From NCBI GenBank assembly GCA_013400975.1, contig WBMZ01003312.1:42501-106500 (forward strand): a stretch of DNA of 64,000 nt. Direction: 5' to 3'. The notes under the pieces were generated by a model. The model made no database searches and was not told the DNA's origin. It saw nothing but the letters and a program-made list of their open reading frames with translations. How positions within the stretch are numbered: the first letter of the stretch is position 1; each line of letters opens with the position of its first letter. A program made the position numbers and the translations under genes. Shown here piece after piece: positions 11,646 to 25,005 of this stretch. This DNA is from Atrichornis clamosus. Its lineage: Eukaryota; Chordata; Aves; Passeriformes; Menuridae.

Positions 11646-12448
11646 CTGGTTCACTTTCAAAGCAGCACAACTAGTTTTAGAAGTCTCCTCTTAAAGTGGA
11701 ACAAGGTGAGTAGTCAGGATTCCTTTTGCTTGCAGTAGCATTACGCTGGGTTAACTTTTTTAGCGATTTTCAACTACTCTGGTTCCAAACCAGCAACATA
11801 CTCAGTCATACACTCTATGTTCAAACTACAGGATAAATTAAAGATAAGTTGAAAAATTACACAGAGCTTTGGATAGCATCTTCATTCCCTATGGACCAGT
11901 TTTTGCACACAAACTATAAATAAAAATCATTTTAAATCATAAATATATGAGCACCTTTCCCAAAATAAGTTTGCAGAATATTCTGGTTTCAGTTTGCAAG
12001 AGCTGTGGCTTTGTAGGAACGTGACCATTCATATTCCATGGCAATCTTCAAACAGTACTTGGACTCTCTCTCAGAATGTCTGTAACTGATTTAAGAGCCT
12101 CTACAGACTTGTCTTCAGTTATAAAAGCACATTTTAAAAAACAAAAGAAACAAAGGGACTTCTAATTCTGGGAATAAAGAAACATTGGACAATCTTTACT
12201 TCCACATTTTATTCTAGTGTAAAATAAATTCTTCAGCCTGCACAATGTTTATCATCACAGTACTCAAGGAATATGAATAATCTGTCATGTATTGTCTGTT
12301 CTCCAGTTTTCTCTGTGGGGAGAGAACTGTTCTCTGTGAAGTATCTTGCTTTGTGAGAGCAAAAAATTCTAAGTTTTAGTATGTTTTGAATCCATAATAG
12401 CTCTTTCTTTTTTAATAAGTACATCACTGGGTTAGTGAAAAGCCTAGT

Positions 12449-12490
12449 TAAAAAAAAAAACAAAAAACAAACAACACACACACACACAAA
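12449..12490. repeat. A-rich tract running into (CA)n microsatellite
   Basis: A run of about 11 A residues is followed by CAAAAAACAAACAA and then seven or more CA units. The minus-strand open frame it creates is low-complexity and not coding. Confidence 0.85.
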
Positions 12491-14014
12491 CCAAAACAAG
12501 CATTCTGGGCCATAAAGTCATGAAATCCGTTATTTCCTGAGTGTTTACCAAGTGCTTAGCCACGGCCTAGTTCCAAGGAAGGAGCTACATGTTACCTCTA
12601 CCAGAAAGTCACTTGAAGCCACGGTGACAGAGCAGTCATTTTCTAACTGCACATAACTGTTGAGGAGGACCAGCACAGGAATTTATTTTTGTAGGACTCT
12701 ACAAACAAGGTATCCAGCAGTTGAAGAGCAATTTTAAATCACTCTCAGTGGATACATTGCTCTCTGCAACTGCTCTTGGAGAATTTATCTTGCAGACAAC
12801 AATGTTCAATGACAGCAGAAAAGTCCAGGAGAATAACAATGAATATCTACCCTTTATTCATATTCTCAGTAGCCTTTACATCTCCTTTAAACTGTCCAGA
12901 AACTCTTTATACATGAAATTTAACTCTGAAAATACAAGTAAGCTACTGCCTGACCCAAGTACACAGGATGTTTAAAAAAGCTGCTTGAGAGCCTTTAAAA
13001 AACAAAAAATATAACCCTTTAACAAACTCAAGAGAAGTAGGATAGAATGCTATTATTTTAAAATTGTTAGTATTTAGTGCTTTGTTTTAGCATAGGTTTC
13101 AGGCACACAGAAAGGACAGAATGTTTTACTATTTTGGATAAATCACCAGGGAGATCTGACAGCATCAAGGAATAATAAGAAAAAGGATTTCAAACTTTTA
13201 TACAACAACAGAATAAATTAAATAATATATTATCCTGTTCACATCAGGTTTTGTTTTCCATGACCTGTGCTTGCATTTCTGTCCTTGTATCTTCACCCAA
13301 GGCAAGAAACCAGAAAATCAAGGCAAGTTTCACAGATCATGCCAAGATGAGGGACTGAGGTATGTTCAGGCAAGTAAATAATAAGTGGGCTCAATGGTTC
13401 TTACTACCTTAATGAAGCATTCTTGTTCTTAACCGTGTCTTGAAAAACACTGGAAACACTAATTGTTTGTAGCTGAATGTGTGGTTCACATGGAGTCATG
13501 CCAACACGGGTAGCAATAGTAAGAGAAAGAAACAGTGCATTTTCTCAAGGAATACCAGGACTCACATGTACAATAAAACTTGTACACATAATTATAGATT
13601 TTTGCATGCACTTCAGTTGTGCATGTTCTACCCATAAAAGTAGAACTTCACAAATTCAAATCAGCACTTTAGTCAAACAATATATAAACAGCCTACAAGA
13701 ACTATAAAAGCCTCAAGTTTTTAAATTCTTCAAATTATATAGAAAGTTGCTACCCAAATCTCATCTCTCCATCAGGATTTTGTATTCAGCAGGTTAGCAT
13801 CAGGAACAAGAGCACAGAGGAAAATGTAGAACTGTCCAGAAAGCAATGGTTTTCTATGAACAAGTATGCTTTCTTTCCATGCATCAAAAGTCTAAATTCC
13901 TGAGAATTTCCTCAAGTCCATCATTTGCGGATGTTTGCCGATTCTGAAGGGTCCAGACTGGGGCTCTGATAACTCTCTTGCATGACTGCGCGCAAGGGAC
14001 TCAATTTAAAAGAA

Positions 14015-14192
14015 AGTATCTGGCAGGGCAGAGTCTGGTGTGGAAGATATCCAGTAGTCTGAAAGGCTTCATGCCCTTTGTGACAAGATGTCAGGTTCAA
14101 GTAAATATCTGGCAGGGCGAAGTCTAATGTGGAAAACATCCAAATATCTGAAAAACTTCATGCCCTCTGTGACAGGGCGTCAAGTCCCAGAA
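14015..14192. repeat. Tandem duplication of an 89-bp unit
   Basis: Unit 1 (14015-14103) and unit 2 (14104-14192) are head to tail with a period of exactly 89 bases, measured between the two TGGCAGGGC words at 14021 and 14110. Other matched words are AGTCT, TGTGGAA, CATCC/TATCC, TCTGAAA and CTTCATGCCCT, each at the same offset. The units have diverged by roughly a fifth, so the duplication is not recent. No coding or known-repeat identity is apparent. Confidence 0.85.
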
Positions 14193-17100
14193 CCCTGCAC
14201 AGGAAAGATGGGGTTTTCTCCCGACTCATTTATCAGCCAAATGAAGCAGGTCTTATTACTTCCAAATAAAAGTTATGGTTATTCTTCTTAAGTTAAAAAA
14301 AAAAAAAATCAATAACATTTCAAAAGGTTAACAAGTCATGCGTGATCACGCTGTCTGCGATGCTGAGAGTGCTGTGACACACTGCCTTCTACTCCCTGCT
14401 GACCCCCTGTGTTAGAGAAGGATATGGCTATTTTATGCTCCACCCTCACTAACACTGGTAATTAAACCGAAAAGCAAAACACATACATCCATCCCCATCT
14501 TCAAGCGTGAGCGACATGGCAGGACGGAAAATTCAAACTTTTTCTTTTGAAAAGAGAAACCGAAAGAGGTAAGTGAAGACAACTTTGCCATCACTAACAA
14601 GACAGGAACCCAGAGTACCATGGGAAGATATCATGGCAATTCACAGAACCTAAAGACCAACACAACTTTTGAATTTCTGAGAACTGTTAGCCTTTCTGCT
14701 TGAAGCTTGAGGGCTGGGTTGGGTGTTTTTTAGGGTGTTATTTTGTTTTTGCGGGGTATTTTACAACTTTCCATGCAACCATCAAGTATGTTTCTTACCT
14801 ATTTATTAACTTTAACTTTTCCATGGAAAAGTTTTCCTGCTTAAGTTCAAAACCCAACATTTTCAACGGATTTTTATGTTGTTATATGAAATATAAGTAA
14901 CATTAAAAGAATATGAAATCATCAGCACAAGGACTACAACCTTACTTCTAAAAATACCTCATCTCGTTTTTACTGTTACTTGTAACAAGCTAGTGATGAA
15001 GCCAAGCTGCCAATGGAAAAAAAATAAAGAGAGAAGACAACAGCTTGCATTAGTGGAACACCTGTACACAGCTTGCACCCAGGGTAGACTTGAGTATCAC
15101 AGCAGCTACTGTTCCTGCCTTGCTTTACACAGGATGACAGACAACAGGATTGTCAATGTGCTGTTCAATGACCTGCATCAATCTCAAGAATAATTTACTG
15201 CTATATCAGACAGATCATTATGGATGAGTTGCGCGCTATCAATCAATCAATCGACTGTGTTGTTCCTGCATATTCCTGCATCTATCAACCAGAAGAGAGA
15301 GACATCCCTCAACATATTCTTGTTGCTCTCTGCCACCAATCTGCAACACTCAAGATGGGAAAGAATTATTAGTCCCATGGTCATAAAGTAGTAGCAATAG
15401 GCATAATTATCTCCTTTTATATATTCTGGCAGAAGAGACCTGGGTACAAAGAAAGGGAAAACTAAATAAAACAGAAAAATCCCCTACTGTTCCACTTCAG
15501 CTTATTTTGCCATCCAAAGTTGTCAAGTCTTCTCACCATTCCACTTTTAAGAGATGTATGTTATAATGCAAACCATCCAGGACAGAACTTTACTCTGTTA
15601 TTGCAAGGACTGTGGCCTAAAAAATATATACTGGCAGTATTTATATTATTCCTCCCCCATGAGGGCACTCACTTATTTGTGTGCCTCACCTGAAGTTACT
15701 TATTTTGTAACTGAAATCAGAAAGGTTTCCTGTAAGTTAGCTATAGGTCCATTCTGAACTTTATTGGTTTGGAAGTTTTGTCTAGTGGTGTTTTATTTTA
15801 AATACAAAAAGTACCCTTCAATGGCAGCTGCAGGAATAAGCCATGTCCAGGCAGTGATAACTGTTATTAATATAAAGCTGAGTAGAAACTTAAGAGTGGA
15901 ACTGGGACCTTCTGCATTTGGAGACCCAAAAACAAGCGATAACTTTAAGTAAACAAATGGCACTCTGCTTTTGTTTGCTTAATGAGCAAACTTGAAATAT
16001 CTAAATAGTGGAAAAAACTTTCAAGTCAGGTGTTCCCTCTGTCAGGAAATCACCTTACAAATATATGAGAAAATTAGTACCAGTACATGAAATGTTTATT
16101 TCAATATTCAGAGAAGTTAATGAATGTTAAGTGATAATGGTAGACAGCAGCAGAATGTAATTAGATTTCTAAACACATCTTACCAAATCACTTCTAAGCT
16201 AAAAGAATCACATGTTCTATTAATTTTCATTGGTTATTGAGCATCTGTAACTGTCACCTCTAACAGGTGTTTGGTAATCTAACAGCTGCACAAAGTACTA
16301 AAAAAATAAATGAAAAAGACAGAATCACAATGTGCTTTCTCTAGCGCTGCTATCAACCTCTCAAGTCTACCACAATAGAGAACCTCTTTGCCTACATTCT
16401 GAAATGTAACCCTAAGCTCAGTGTTTGGAGTGCCTTGCATTTAAGAGAGATTACCACTAACATCCAAAACCAGGACATCACCAGAAAAAATACCTGTCAT
16501 GATAAATGAGGCTGCAGGAATGCTTTAAACATAAAAGAATGTTTACAGCTGTAAGCATTGTGATCCAGAATAGTCCTTTACCAACCCTGACACTAAGACA
16601 TGGCTTACGTCTTCTCTTTTCTCATGATTTGTATATCCAACATTCCCATAACTCTGGTCCCTCCCTTTTCCATTCCTTCCACTTTCTTCTGACATTGTCT
16701 TGTCTCCCTACTCATGATCCAGTCCATTTCCTAGCATGTTCAGGACTTCAGATAAAGAATTCGATGCAGTAGGCATCAGTTCCACATATCATCATCTTGC
16801 ATCTGGAAAGCAACAGCAGGATGAACATGCTAATATTTGAAGGGAGAAGTTCTTCAAAGTAGATTTAAACTTTTGGGAGAGTCAGGTGATTCACATCTCT
16901 ATGTGCCCTGAGAGGAGTTTTGAAATATCAGACTTTCGGTAGACAGTTTGTAAAGAGTTTCCCAGTGATCCTAAGGAGCCAAGTCTGTGCCTGTTGAAAG
17001 TGCAAGAAACAGCCTGTAATACTATCTCAAAATAAGGATGTTTCAATTACTTTCTACTTAAAAGTAGAATTGATAGAGCCAAACAAATATATTTAATATT

Positions 17101-18697
17101 TTGCTCTTCCTGAATGAAAAGCCCCTTTTGATATAGCTTCCTCCTGACAGCTCAGAGACCACACTGCAGACTGAATTACCAGGTTTATGCAAAGCTTCTA
17201 CAGGAAGAGCAATCTTGAGAATGAAATTCTCCAAATCAAAAGAATCTACTCTTACCTGTCTTTAAAGGAAATCAAAACAAGTCTAAAGATAGTTGATTTG
17301 TGCACTTGAAAACACATAGGGCCTGCAGTAGCAGTGCCACATATATAACTCAGTCATTCTGCAGCTACAGTGCCTGTGGTCTTTTGCAAAGTTGAGAGGT
17401 ACCAAGAAAGGAATGAGATGAATAAATTGGTCACTATCTGATGACTGAACTGCTCAGAAGTCATACACAATCAGAAGACATACACAATTTTTATTGACAA
17501 TTTCCCCACAATTTGAAAATGCTGCTGGTGATAGATGGTGGCTGGAGCGAAGACTCTGCAGTCCGCTTGATCTGTGAGAGTAGTGAGAATCTTGCCCTAG
17601 GTCTTTGCTTGACATAGAAAAGCAAGTGCTGGTTGATTTGTTTATTTTTGAGACTTAAACTCAGCTGTAAAACATATCCTTTTTGCCTTACATCCAGGCA
17701 TTCCACAAGACTGTTTGACTTCAGGTAGAAAGCAAAATACTTCAGAATATCTTTTTGCCAAAGCAGCTGCATAAAAATAGTAAAACTCTGACAGCAGGAC
17801 CTAATCTGTAACCATTAGTTGTATAATCCACATGCATGAACCTGTAACAACAGGCTGGTCAAATCAGAACTGACTGGTTTCAGCCACAGAAAAGGTTATT
17901 GTTTGGATCCAGATGGGTTTCAGTCCACAAAAAATGCATCTGATACTTGCATGCCCATAAACATGTTTAAGGCACAGGGATTGTTCCAGGTTTCCTTGTC
18001 CAAGGGCTTTTGGGCCTGGCCATTGCTACCTGAGGGACTAAGAGCCACCAAACACTGTATCATCAGACCAACCTAACACTTGACTAGCATGTCTGATTAA
18101 TGTTTGATTTTTCATTGTTAGAAGACATCTTTATTAGTAGTTGAGCATAAGTAAAAACTCAGAGCTTTCATTTTCAACTGGCATCTCAGTCTCTCCAGAT
18201 ATTCCCATCACAGCCTTCCCCAACTCTTCCCAAAAGTTGAGTGTTGGAACAACTTCCTCCTACCACTGAAGGAGGAGGGTGACTGAAGAAAGCAACAGAG
18301 TCTCTTAGAGGAAATCATGATAGGAAGACCACACAGACTGTTATGCATTATCCAAATATTAAAGAACTACAAAACTCTCTCAAATTATGGCACTGAACGT
18401 AGAGTATGCAGGTGATATTAAGAGCAGCACAGAAGTCTATCCAAGTAAGAATTCCGGGTGTAACAGTGGTATTACTCCACTTATCCCATAAGCGAACGGT
18501 AACCCCGCTCATCACTTCAGACCCAGACTTAGCAGGCAAATTAATAACCACTAAAGCTGCCAAGCACAAACTCTGGTGTTCCCCAGGTTTGCCTCTGACA
18601 TCCAGCAGGACTCACTTTAGAAGTCCAAAGCCAGGACTGAAGGGATTGAGAGTACTCACATGAGAAACAATTCTTATTGAAGCAATAAAAACAATAA

Positions 18698-18744
18698 CCC
18701 CCCCCCCACTGAATTTAGATGGATGTTTTACACACACACACAAA
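18698..18744. repeat. C10 homopolymer and short (CA)n
   Basis: A run of ten C residues lies at 18698-18707, and a CA microsatellite of about six to seven units follows at about 18731-18743. Length errors are likely at both. Confidence 0.85.
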
Positions 18745-21700
18745 AATCAGCCCACATATTTGCGGTCCAGTATGGATGTTGCATGCACTTGGTACGAAGA
18801 CTGTCATCAGTCTGGAAAAACCAAAGGAATATAGATCAGAATAGTCATAAAGATGATATCTGTGACACAGCAGAAGATGTTCTCTGGCAAAGATTATTCC
18901 AATCCCAGCCAGCAGCTGAGATTAACTCTGACCATTTCTGGCCACAAATCAAACATGAGAGATAAAGGAACTACCTGGGTGCCCAATGGAATTAAGAAAA
19001 AACCCATCTTTGATCTCAAAGGCCTGAATAAACACATACTGGGTGTACCAATGAACAAAGAAGTGAAGGAGAAATCACTGTTGTTTCAAACAAAAGCTTT
19101 TGGCATGTTATCTAAAAAAGAAAGAAGAATTGATACATTACCCGAAAAGATGAAGTAAAAGGAATGTACATTGCTAACAGGAAAAATTACAGCACTTCAG
19201 TTTTTATATACAAAGTGACAGCTTGGTTCTATAAAGAGATATAAACCATGTCTAAAAAAAAAAAGTATTATTTTCTCAATATCTTCATGAAATGAAGTTT
19301 CAATTAAAGGATTTCTCCTTCCTGATCCAGGCTGTCATTGCAACCACAGCCCCTTAAAGCCTCAAGTGCCAGTACGGAACGGTGGGATTCCACAGGTCCA
19401 CTTTCAGTAGGAGGGGAACCTGACTGCACAGGTGATACAGGTACCAACACACACCATGGTACTTCATTTATTTAGTATTGCATCATATTTTGATTTTCAT
19501 GAATGTGTTAGAGCACTAGAATTTAACATGTTCACAACTGAGACATGCGCACACAAAAATACTTACATGTCCAAATGGCCACCTGAAATCTCTGCATTTC
19601 CTGGAGGTCACTTGAGGCTACGGAACAGAGCGTGGAACCACTGACACACAGTTCTCTGCCCAGCTTTGTATCGGGATGTAAGTAAAACGGTTCTCACACT
19701 GGAGCAAACACAGCTCCTCTCTGTTTAATCCCTGACACCCACAGGCCTTGCTGCGGGGATGGGTTGCACCGGGACGGTTTTCAGCTGAGATAGGCCTCAA
19801 ATTTTAGGCAGTTTGAAAATATTCTGCAAAGATTAAATACACACAAAATGCTTTCACATTTTATATGAAGAGAAATAAGCAAACAAACAAAAAAAACCCA
19901 AAGAAATCAAAGGGCTGTTCTGTTTTTTTATGATTTCTCAGATTAGCAGAACTCCTCTCAAATAAACATTGTTTATGGCATGAAATGTCTGTACCCGGAC
20001 AGACACAGAGACAGAAATAGTCTGATCAGTGTGCAACTTTTATAATACTGAATAGTAGGCAATGCTATGTGCAACACATGGCTGAATGGATGGATAGAAT
20101 TGATTTTATAAAAGAGTAACAAACAAAATAGTCCAAAATACTAACTGATAAACACATGCTGGGGTGGAAACAACCTATTATAAAATTACTGTAAAGATCC
20201 TCAAACTATTCAAGGGAGAAAAAAGTCCAATTTTCCATATAACCCAAGAGCACAGAGTTTTCTGATTATAAGATCCAAGGAACCTGTAAACCCAAGGCGC
20301 TAATTTTCTTATGGCGACTGCGTAATATTTTGCAAAGTAAAATTAACTGAGATGGAAGCTATTTTGCATGGTACAGTGGCGATGGCTAACAAATGAGAGT
20401 TTTGTGGGCTGAATGTTAGTCCCCTGCCTCATCTGCCACCCCTAATGACAGCAGCCACCTGCTGTTTTATTGTCACAGCTGGAGCCGGTTCACACTCCTT
20501 GGTGCTGAGCTCTGCCCATGAGCGCCAAGCTCTCGCCTCGCCTCATTACTTTGATGAACTTTTTATGGTCAGCACCCATGAAGACCTCATCTAGGACTAT
20601 ACAACCTAGATCGGCTTCAGGGAGTGCTTCCAGCTAGCATGAGGTGATAATACACAGTGACACCACGGCTGCTACTGCCTGTCACTTAGGCAAGTCACTA
20701 TACGTCTGGCTCTACAGGGCCCTCAACAGGTAAAATGCCATGAAATTCTCCTTTTTAAGAAAGTTCACTCTCTTTTTCTTCACATTGCAGTTTAGAGAGA
20801 TCATATCCTGCTACCAACATTTAGCTTTTCAAAGATAGATATTACAATAAAAATCATATCATGCTGTTTACTGCATAAAGCTACAGACAAGAAATTTCTG
20901 CATTCCTTGGACATAACTCTGTTGTCTTCCAAAAAAAAAAAGAAAGCAAGCATGAAAACCATACTACAGCTTGATTAACACCACCAAATAGGGAAAAACA
21001 TAATTACATGTATATTATAAGAGAATGACCATTTTAACTTAAAAGAACAGAAAGCACAGAAACAAAAGACAAGCCAGTCAAATCAAATTATTACACAAAT
21101 GAATCCACAGGGAAGAATGAAATATGCTACTTCCCTCTCACCCAAAAAAAACCCCACACTTAAACATCTATTAGATATACTTTCTCAAATCAAGATAAGA
21201 ACAAAGCAAAGCCTTTTACATCTTTTTTTCTTAATAAGAACAGTCTGTTACTATATTCTGCTAATTTAAAAGCAAATAGAATCATCCTTTCCTTTTCAAA
21301 TTTTTTTTGTACTAACAAACACTCTAAATCTCCTGAGCCTGTATACAATTTTAATCTTCATCAGAAATTCTTTTATTGATGCATTTAGAGCAAACTGTTT
21401 TATGCTTGATCACTGAAATTTAACCCCAGGTTTACTTTCAGCAGCAGAATAATTACTTTGGTGTCAACAGAGCTTTACATTTTCTCATATTTACATATAT
21501 CATTAAGATTAATATATGTGCTATTAATAATAATTTCATTAACATTCTGAAATCATCAAATAACATTTTGACTTTTGAATGGCTGTAGGCTGTTATAAGC
21601 CTAAAAACCAGAACATTTTCAGTATTCATTGTGTAGCAATCCAGCTGATCAGTTTTGACAAATTCATGCAATGTTATAAGCCATTAAACTTCATTTAGTT

Positions 21701-24395
21701 TCACTTAAAAATTCAACCTAAAAATAAAAAGCAACTGTCTTTTTTGTACAGACAGTATGATTTCCACTAGTTAGCAGCTCCCAGGATCCTCCAAAAAGAA
21801 ACTGCTAATATTTTATTTCTTTTATTGAAAAATTTTTAAATTTATCAAGGAAATAATATTTCTGAAATAATACTTTTGAGACCACTGACCTAGCAAGAGT
21901 TGAACATCTCTAATGTGTTACAGTGCAATTTATTTCCTCTTGACAAGAGACAGTGCTCCTGTGCTTCACAGAAGAACCCTAAAACAGATGGAACTTTAAA
22001 AATGTGTTGCTGAGCACCAGTTATGTGTGCTGCATTTCTCAGAATTTACTTATGCAAGCCCTTCTTTATTAGTGCTTTTTAAGTTTGACCTAAACTGCAG
22101 TTGAAGATCCAGAAGAAAATAATGATGCAACAAAGGTTTCCATTCTGCTAAAAGCTGACCACCATCCACTGAGTCCTGAAAAGTATTCAAAAGACCTGAA
22201 GAACACACAGAAACTTGCATAATGAGGGCCTAAAATGTATGAACAATCCTGTTAAATATAAACAGCACCAATTTCTCTATCAGTACAATTTCCAAAAGCC
22301 CTTGTCTTCTGCATAACAAGTTCAAGAGAACTTCTTGGGAAGCACAGAGACATATAGATCACATCCTTTGGAGAGTCCAAACACAGAAGAGAAAATTGCT
22401 TTTAGGAGAAAAAGGAATTCCTTTCTTTTCACTAGATCACGTATTTGTCAAATGCATAATTTGTAGGACTCATTTCATACCCTTAAAAATAAAACATCAA
22501 AGATGCAGCTTGACCAGGGCAGGGTAAGACACTGTGAAATGGACAAACTGCCTCAGTGGAACAAACAGTGGTTTCAACAGAACAATCTTATAATGGTGCC
22601 AGTAATTAAATAACAATAGCCAGGAGATTTATTCCTTTTTTTTGTAACAGAAGTGTGTCAGCTGTGGTATGCCTATTGCATGCTTTGTGATATGGCACAC
22701 TTAAATCATTTTAAAAGTTTCAAGCTTCTTTCTTATCAATCTCTAATCCATTAAAAAATCCTCTAAAACCACAATTTGCTAGGTATTTATTCTCCTGCTT
22801 TAAAGGAATTTGTTAAAGGATGCATAGCTATCCAGACTAGCTATATTTGCCCTCTGTCTTACAAGAAAGTGGCCTGCACGCACATATAAATATTTGGAAG
22901 TACTTTTCCTTTGTAACACTGGTTTGCCTTGGCATTATGACTGTGTTTTAGACTTGTATTCTAAAATATAACTTCAATTTACCCAGTGCTTACAGTTCAC
23001 TGGTCTGTAATTCTTAATATCCCTCTATTTTCCACCAATTTTAATTTTACTTGCTGTTATTTAAAGTTCATTTTCCATGCCCTTTCAATTGTGATTTTTT
23101 TTCCAATGTGACAACAAACGTGTCATTTCTGATGGTGACTTTTATTTGAATACAAAAACCCCAAACTTTTTAAAAGAGAAGTTATCAAAAAATCATCAGA
23201 CAGTAACAACTTGTGGTCAGTATGAAGATGAGCCACATGTGAACAGACAGTCTGGAGGTGACAGGATTTGCATCCAATTACTAATCCCCTGAGCTATTCA
23301 GCCCCCTGAACAATAATTTTCTATAAGCTGATCCCTTAACCCATCACCAGCTGGTCATGCCACTGCATTCCAACATTAATGACGAAAAGGGAAATACCTT
23401 ACACTTTCTATTTAAATCTCCACAAGACAAAATAGTCATGTTGGAAACTCCCCAGACCTGTTTTCTCATCTAATGGATCCTACAAAAATAGGAACAGGCA
23501 TATAAAATTATTTGGCTTAACATAAATATTCTGTCTTCTGTACTTACTCCAAGCACACAAAGAAGCTTTCAACGTACATAATTTTCCTTGTACTGAACAG
23601 AAGTAAATGTCGATCCTAAAAAATGGCTAAACTTCTATGCCTGCTGTTAAAGAACAAGATATCCGTATGAAGGGTATCGGAGACATTGTCGAGGAACTGC
23701 TCACCCTCTAAAAAAGCATTACCTCTGTAATGCTGTCAGTGCCAGAGTCAGGCTGGGCAATTAGCCAACTAAGTGTGAATAAGAACTGCCAAGAAACTAT
23801 TTTATTTTTGCCTTGGAATATTTGTATATCTGTGAGCTGGTGTGTGTTTGTGTTCATGCATCAGTGGAATCTGGTTGTTCGTGCCAGGTTTTCTTATCAC
23901 ACTTTTCTGCCTCTGTGAACTTGCACATTCCTGCAATACAAAACGGACATGTGTCTGCTGATAATGTCAACATCCTTAGGTTCACAAAGAGAGATTTTGT
24001 ATAACTAGATCTAAAGTAGTCTTTGTGTTCATTACCTGACCCTGTCTGCTTACACAATACTAGAAGAGTGGAAGAATCCAATACTGCAAGCACCTTAAAG
24101 ACGTTCAAAGACAACAGATGTGGAAGAAAATAGCATCGATTACAGTATCCCTGGCTAAACACTCTCCTAGAAATCTCATTTTTACATGTCATCTGAAGGA
24201 AATTCTCACTTCTCAGAGTAGACTGGGTTCAATGGGGTGCTAAGAGTATCCTGTTATCTCCTTTAATTTAGATTCATTATGCTTTAGACTCCTGTACATC
24301 CATCTAGAAAATTCCCCTTGGAAATATGAGTACAAGATACATCTCAAGCACTATGACTATGGCTACAGCATAGAAAGCCTGAAGACATAATCAGA

Positions 24396-24443
24396 TTTCT
24401 ATTTTTTTTCTATTTTTTCTGGATTTTTTTCTTTTTTTTTTCA
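24396..24443. repeat. T-rich low-complexity tract
   Basis: Consecutive T runs are broken by single C, A or G residues and end in TTTTTTCAG before a G6 run. The end resembles a plus-strand splice acceptor, but no convincing exon follows. Confidence 0.75.
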
Positions 24444-24958
24444 GGGGGGAAAGTAAGAAAGATGGTGTGCAGACCTACCAACTGCAAACCTTTATTTTAA
24501 TTCAATCACAAAAGTACAATCATTCCAAATACGGATGCTTCAAGAGTTGTATTACAGTAATTCAAAATTAAAACCAATGCACAAAACGATATACACAATT
24601 TACAAATCAAATCTGAACAGTGCCAAGTACAAATGGAAGTATGAAAATCCCCTTTCATAACATTTCAGAACGTAGATATTACCTGGCATTGAAGCTACCG
24701 TCTTGAATACCTATTAGAGAATTTCACAAATCTTAACACTACTGACAACTCATTCAGAATTTACCATCACTTACACTAAAAACACATCTGACTTTTCAAG
24801 ACGTGTTTAAACATCCTTGATGAAAATTAGTATATGTTGTAAAATTGTAAGTACATTTACTTACTTATTTTAAGGCTAGTCAAAGTAATTACCTAATATT
24901 GCTGCCTCTAATCAGCGATTACAGAGGAAGGTTAGGTACGAGTTAGTAAAGATGTCAC

Positions 24959-25005
24959 TGATCACAGCATCACAGAATATGCCGAGTTGGAAGGGATCCT
25001 AACAA
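24959..25005 (-). mobile_element. CR1 LINE 3'-end remnant, minus orientation
   Basis: The sequence reads ATCACAGCATCACAGAATAT and then GAGTTGGAAGGGATCCT, the reverse complement of a CR1 3' tail and the conserved block before it. Similarity fades after about 45 bases, so only the extreme 3' end remains. Bases 25006-25560 look richer in GC but I cannot tie them to CR1. Confidence 0.6.

Noticed and set aside
16497..16550. Minus-strand segment reading like C-x3-F-x5-L-x2-H, a possible zinc-finger half
   Set aside because: The frame has an in-frame TGA just after the His, the acceptor is weak, and the first Cys is missing. It is probably coincidence.
17475..17772. Minus-strand frame followed by AATAAA, like a retrocopy 3' end
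   Set aside because: No poly(A) tract or target duplication is present and the peptide is unrecognisable.
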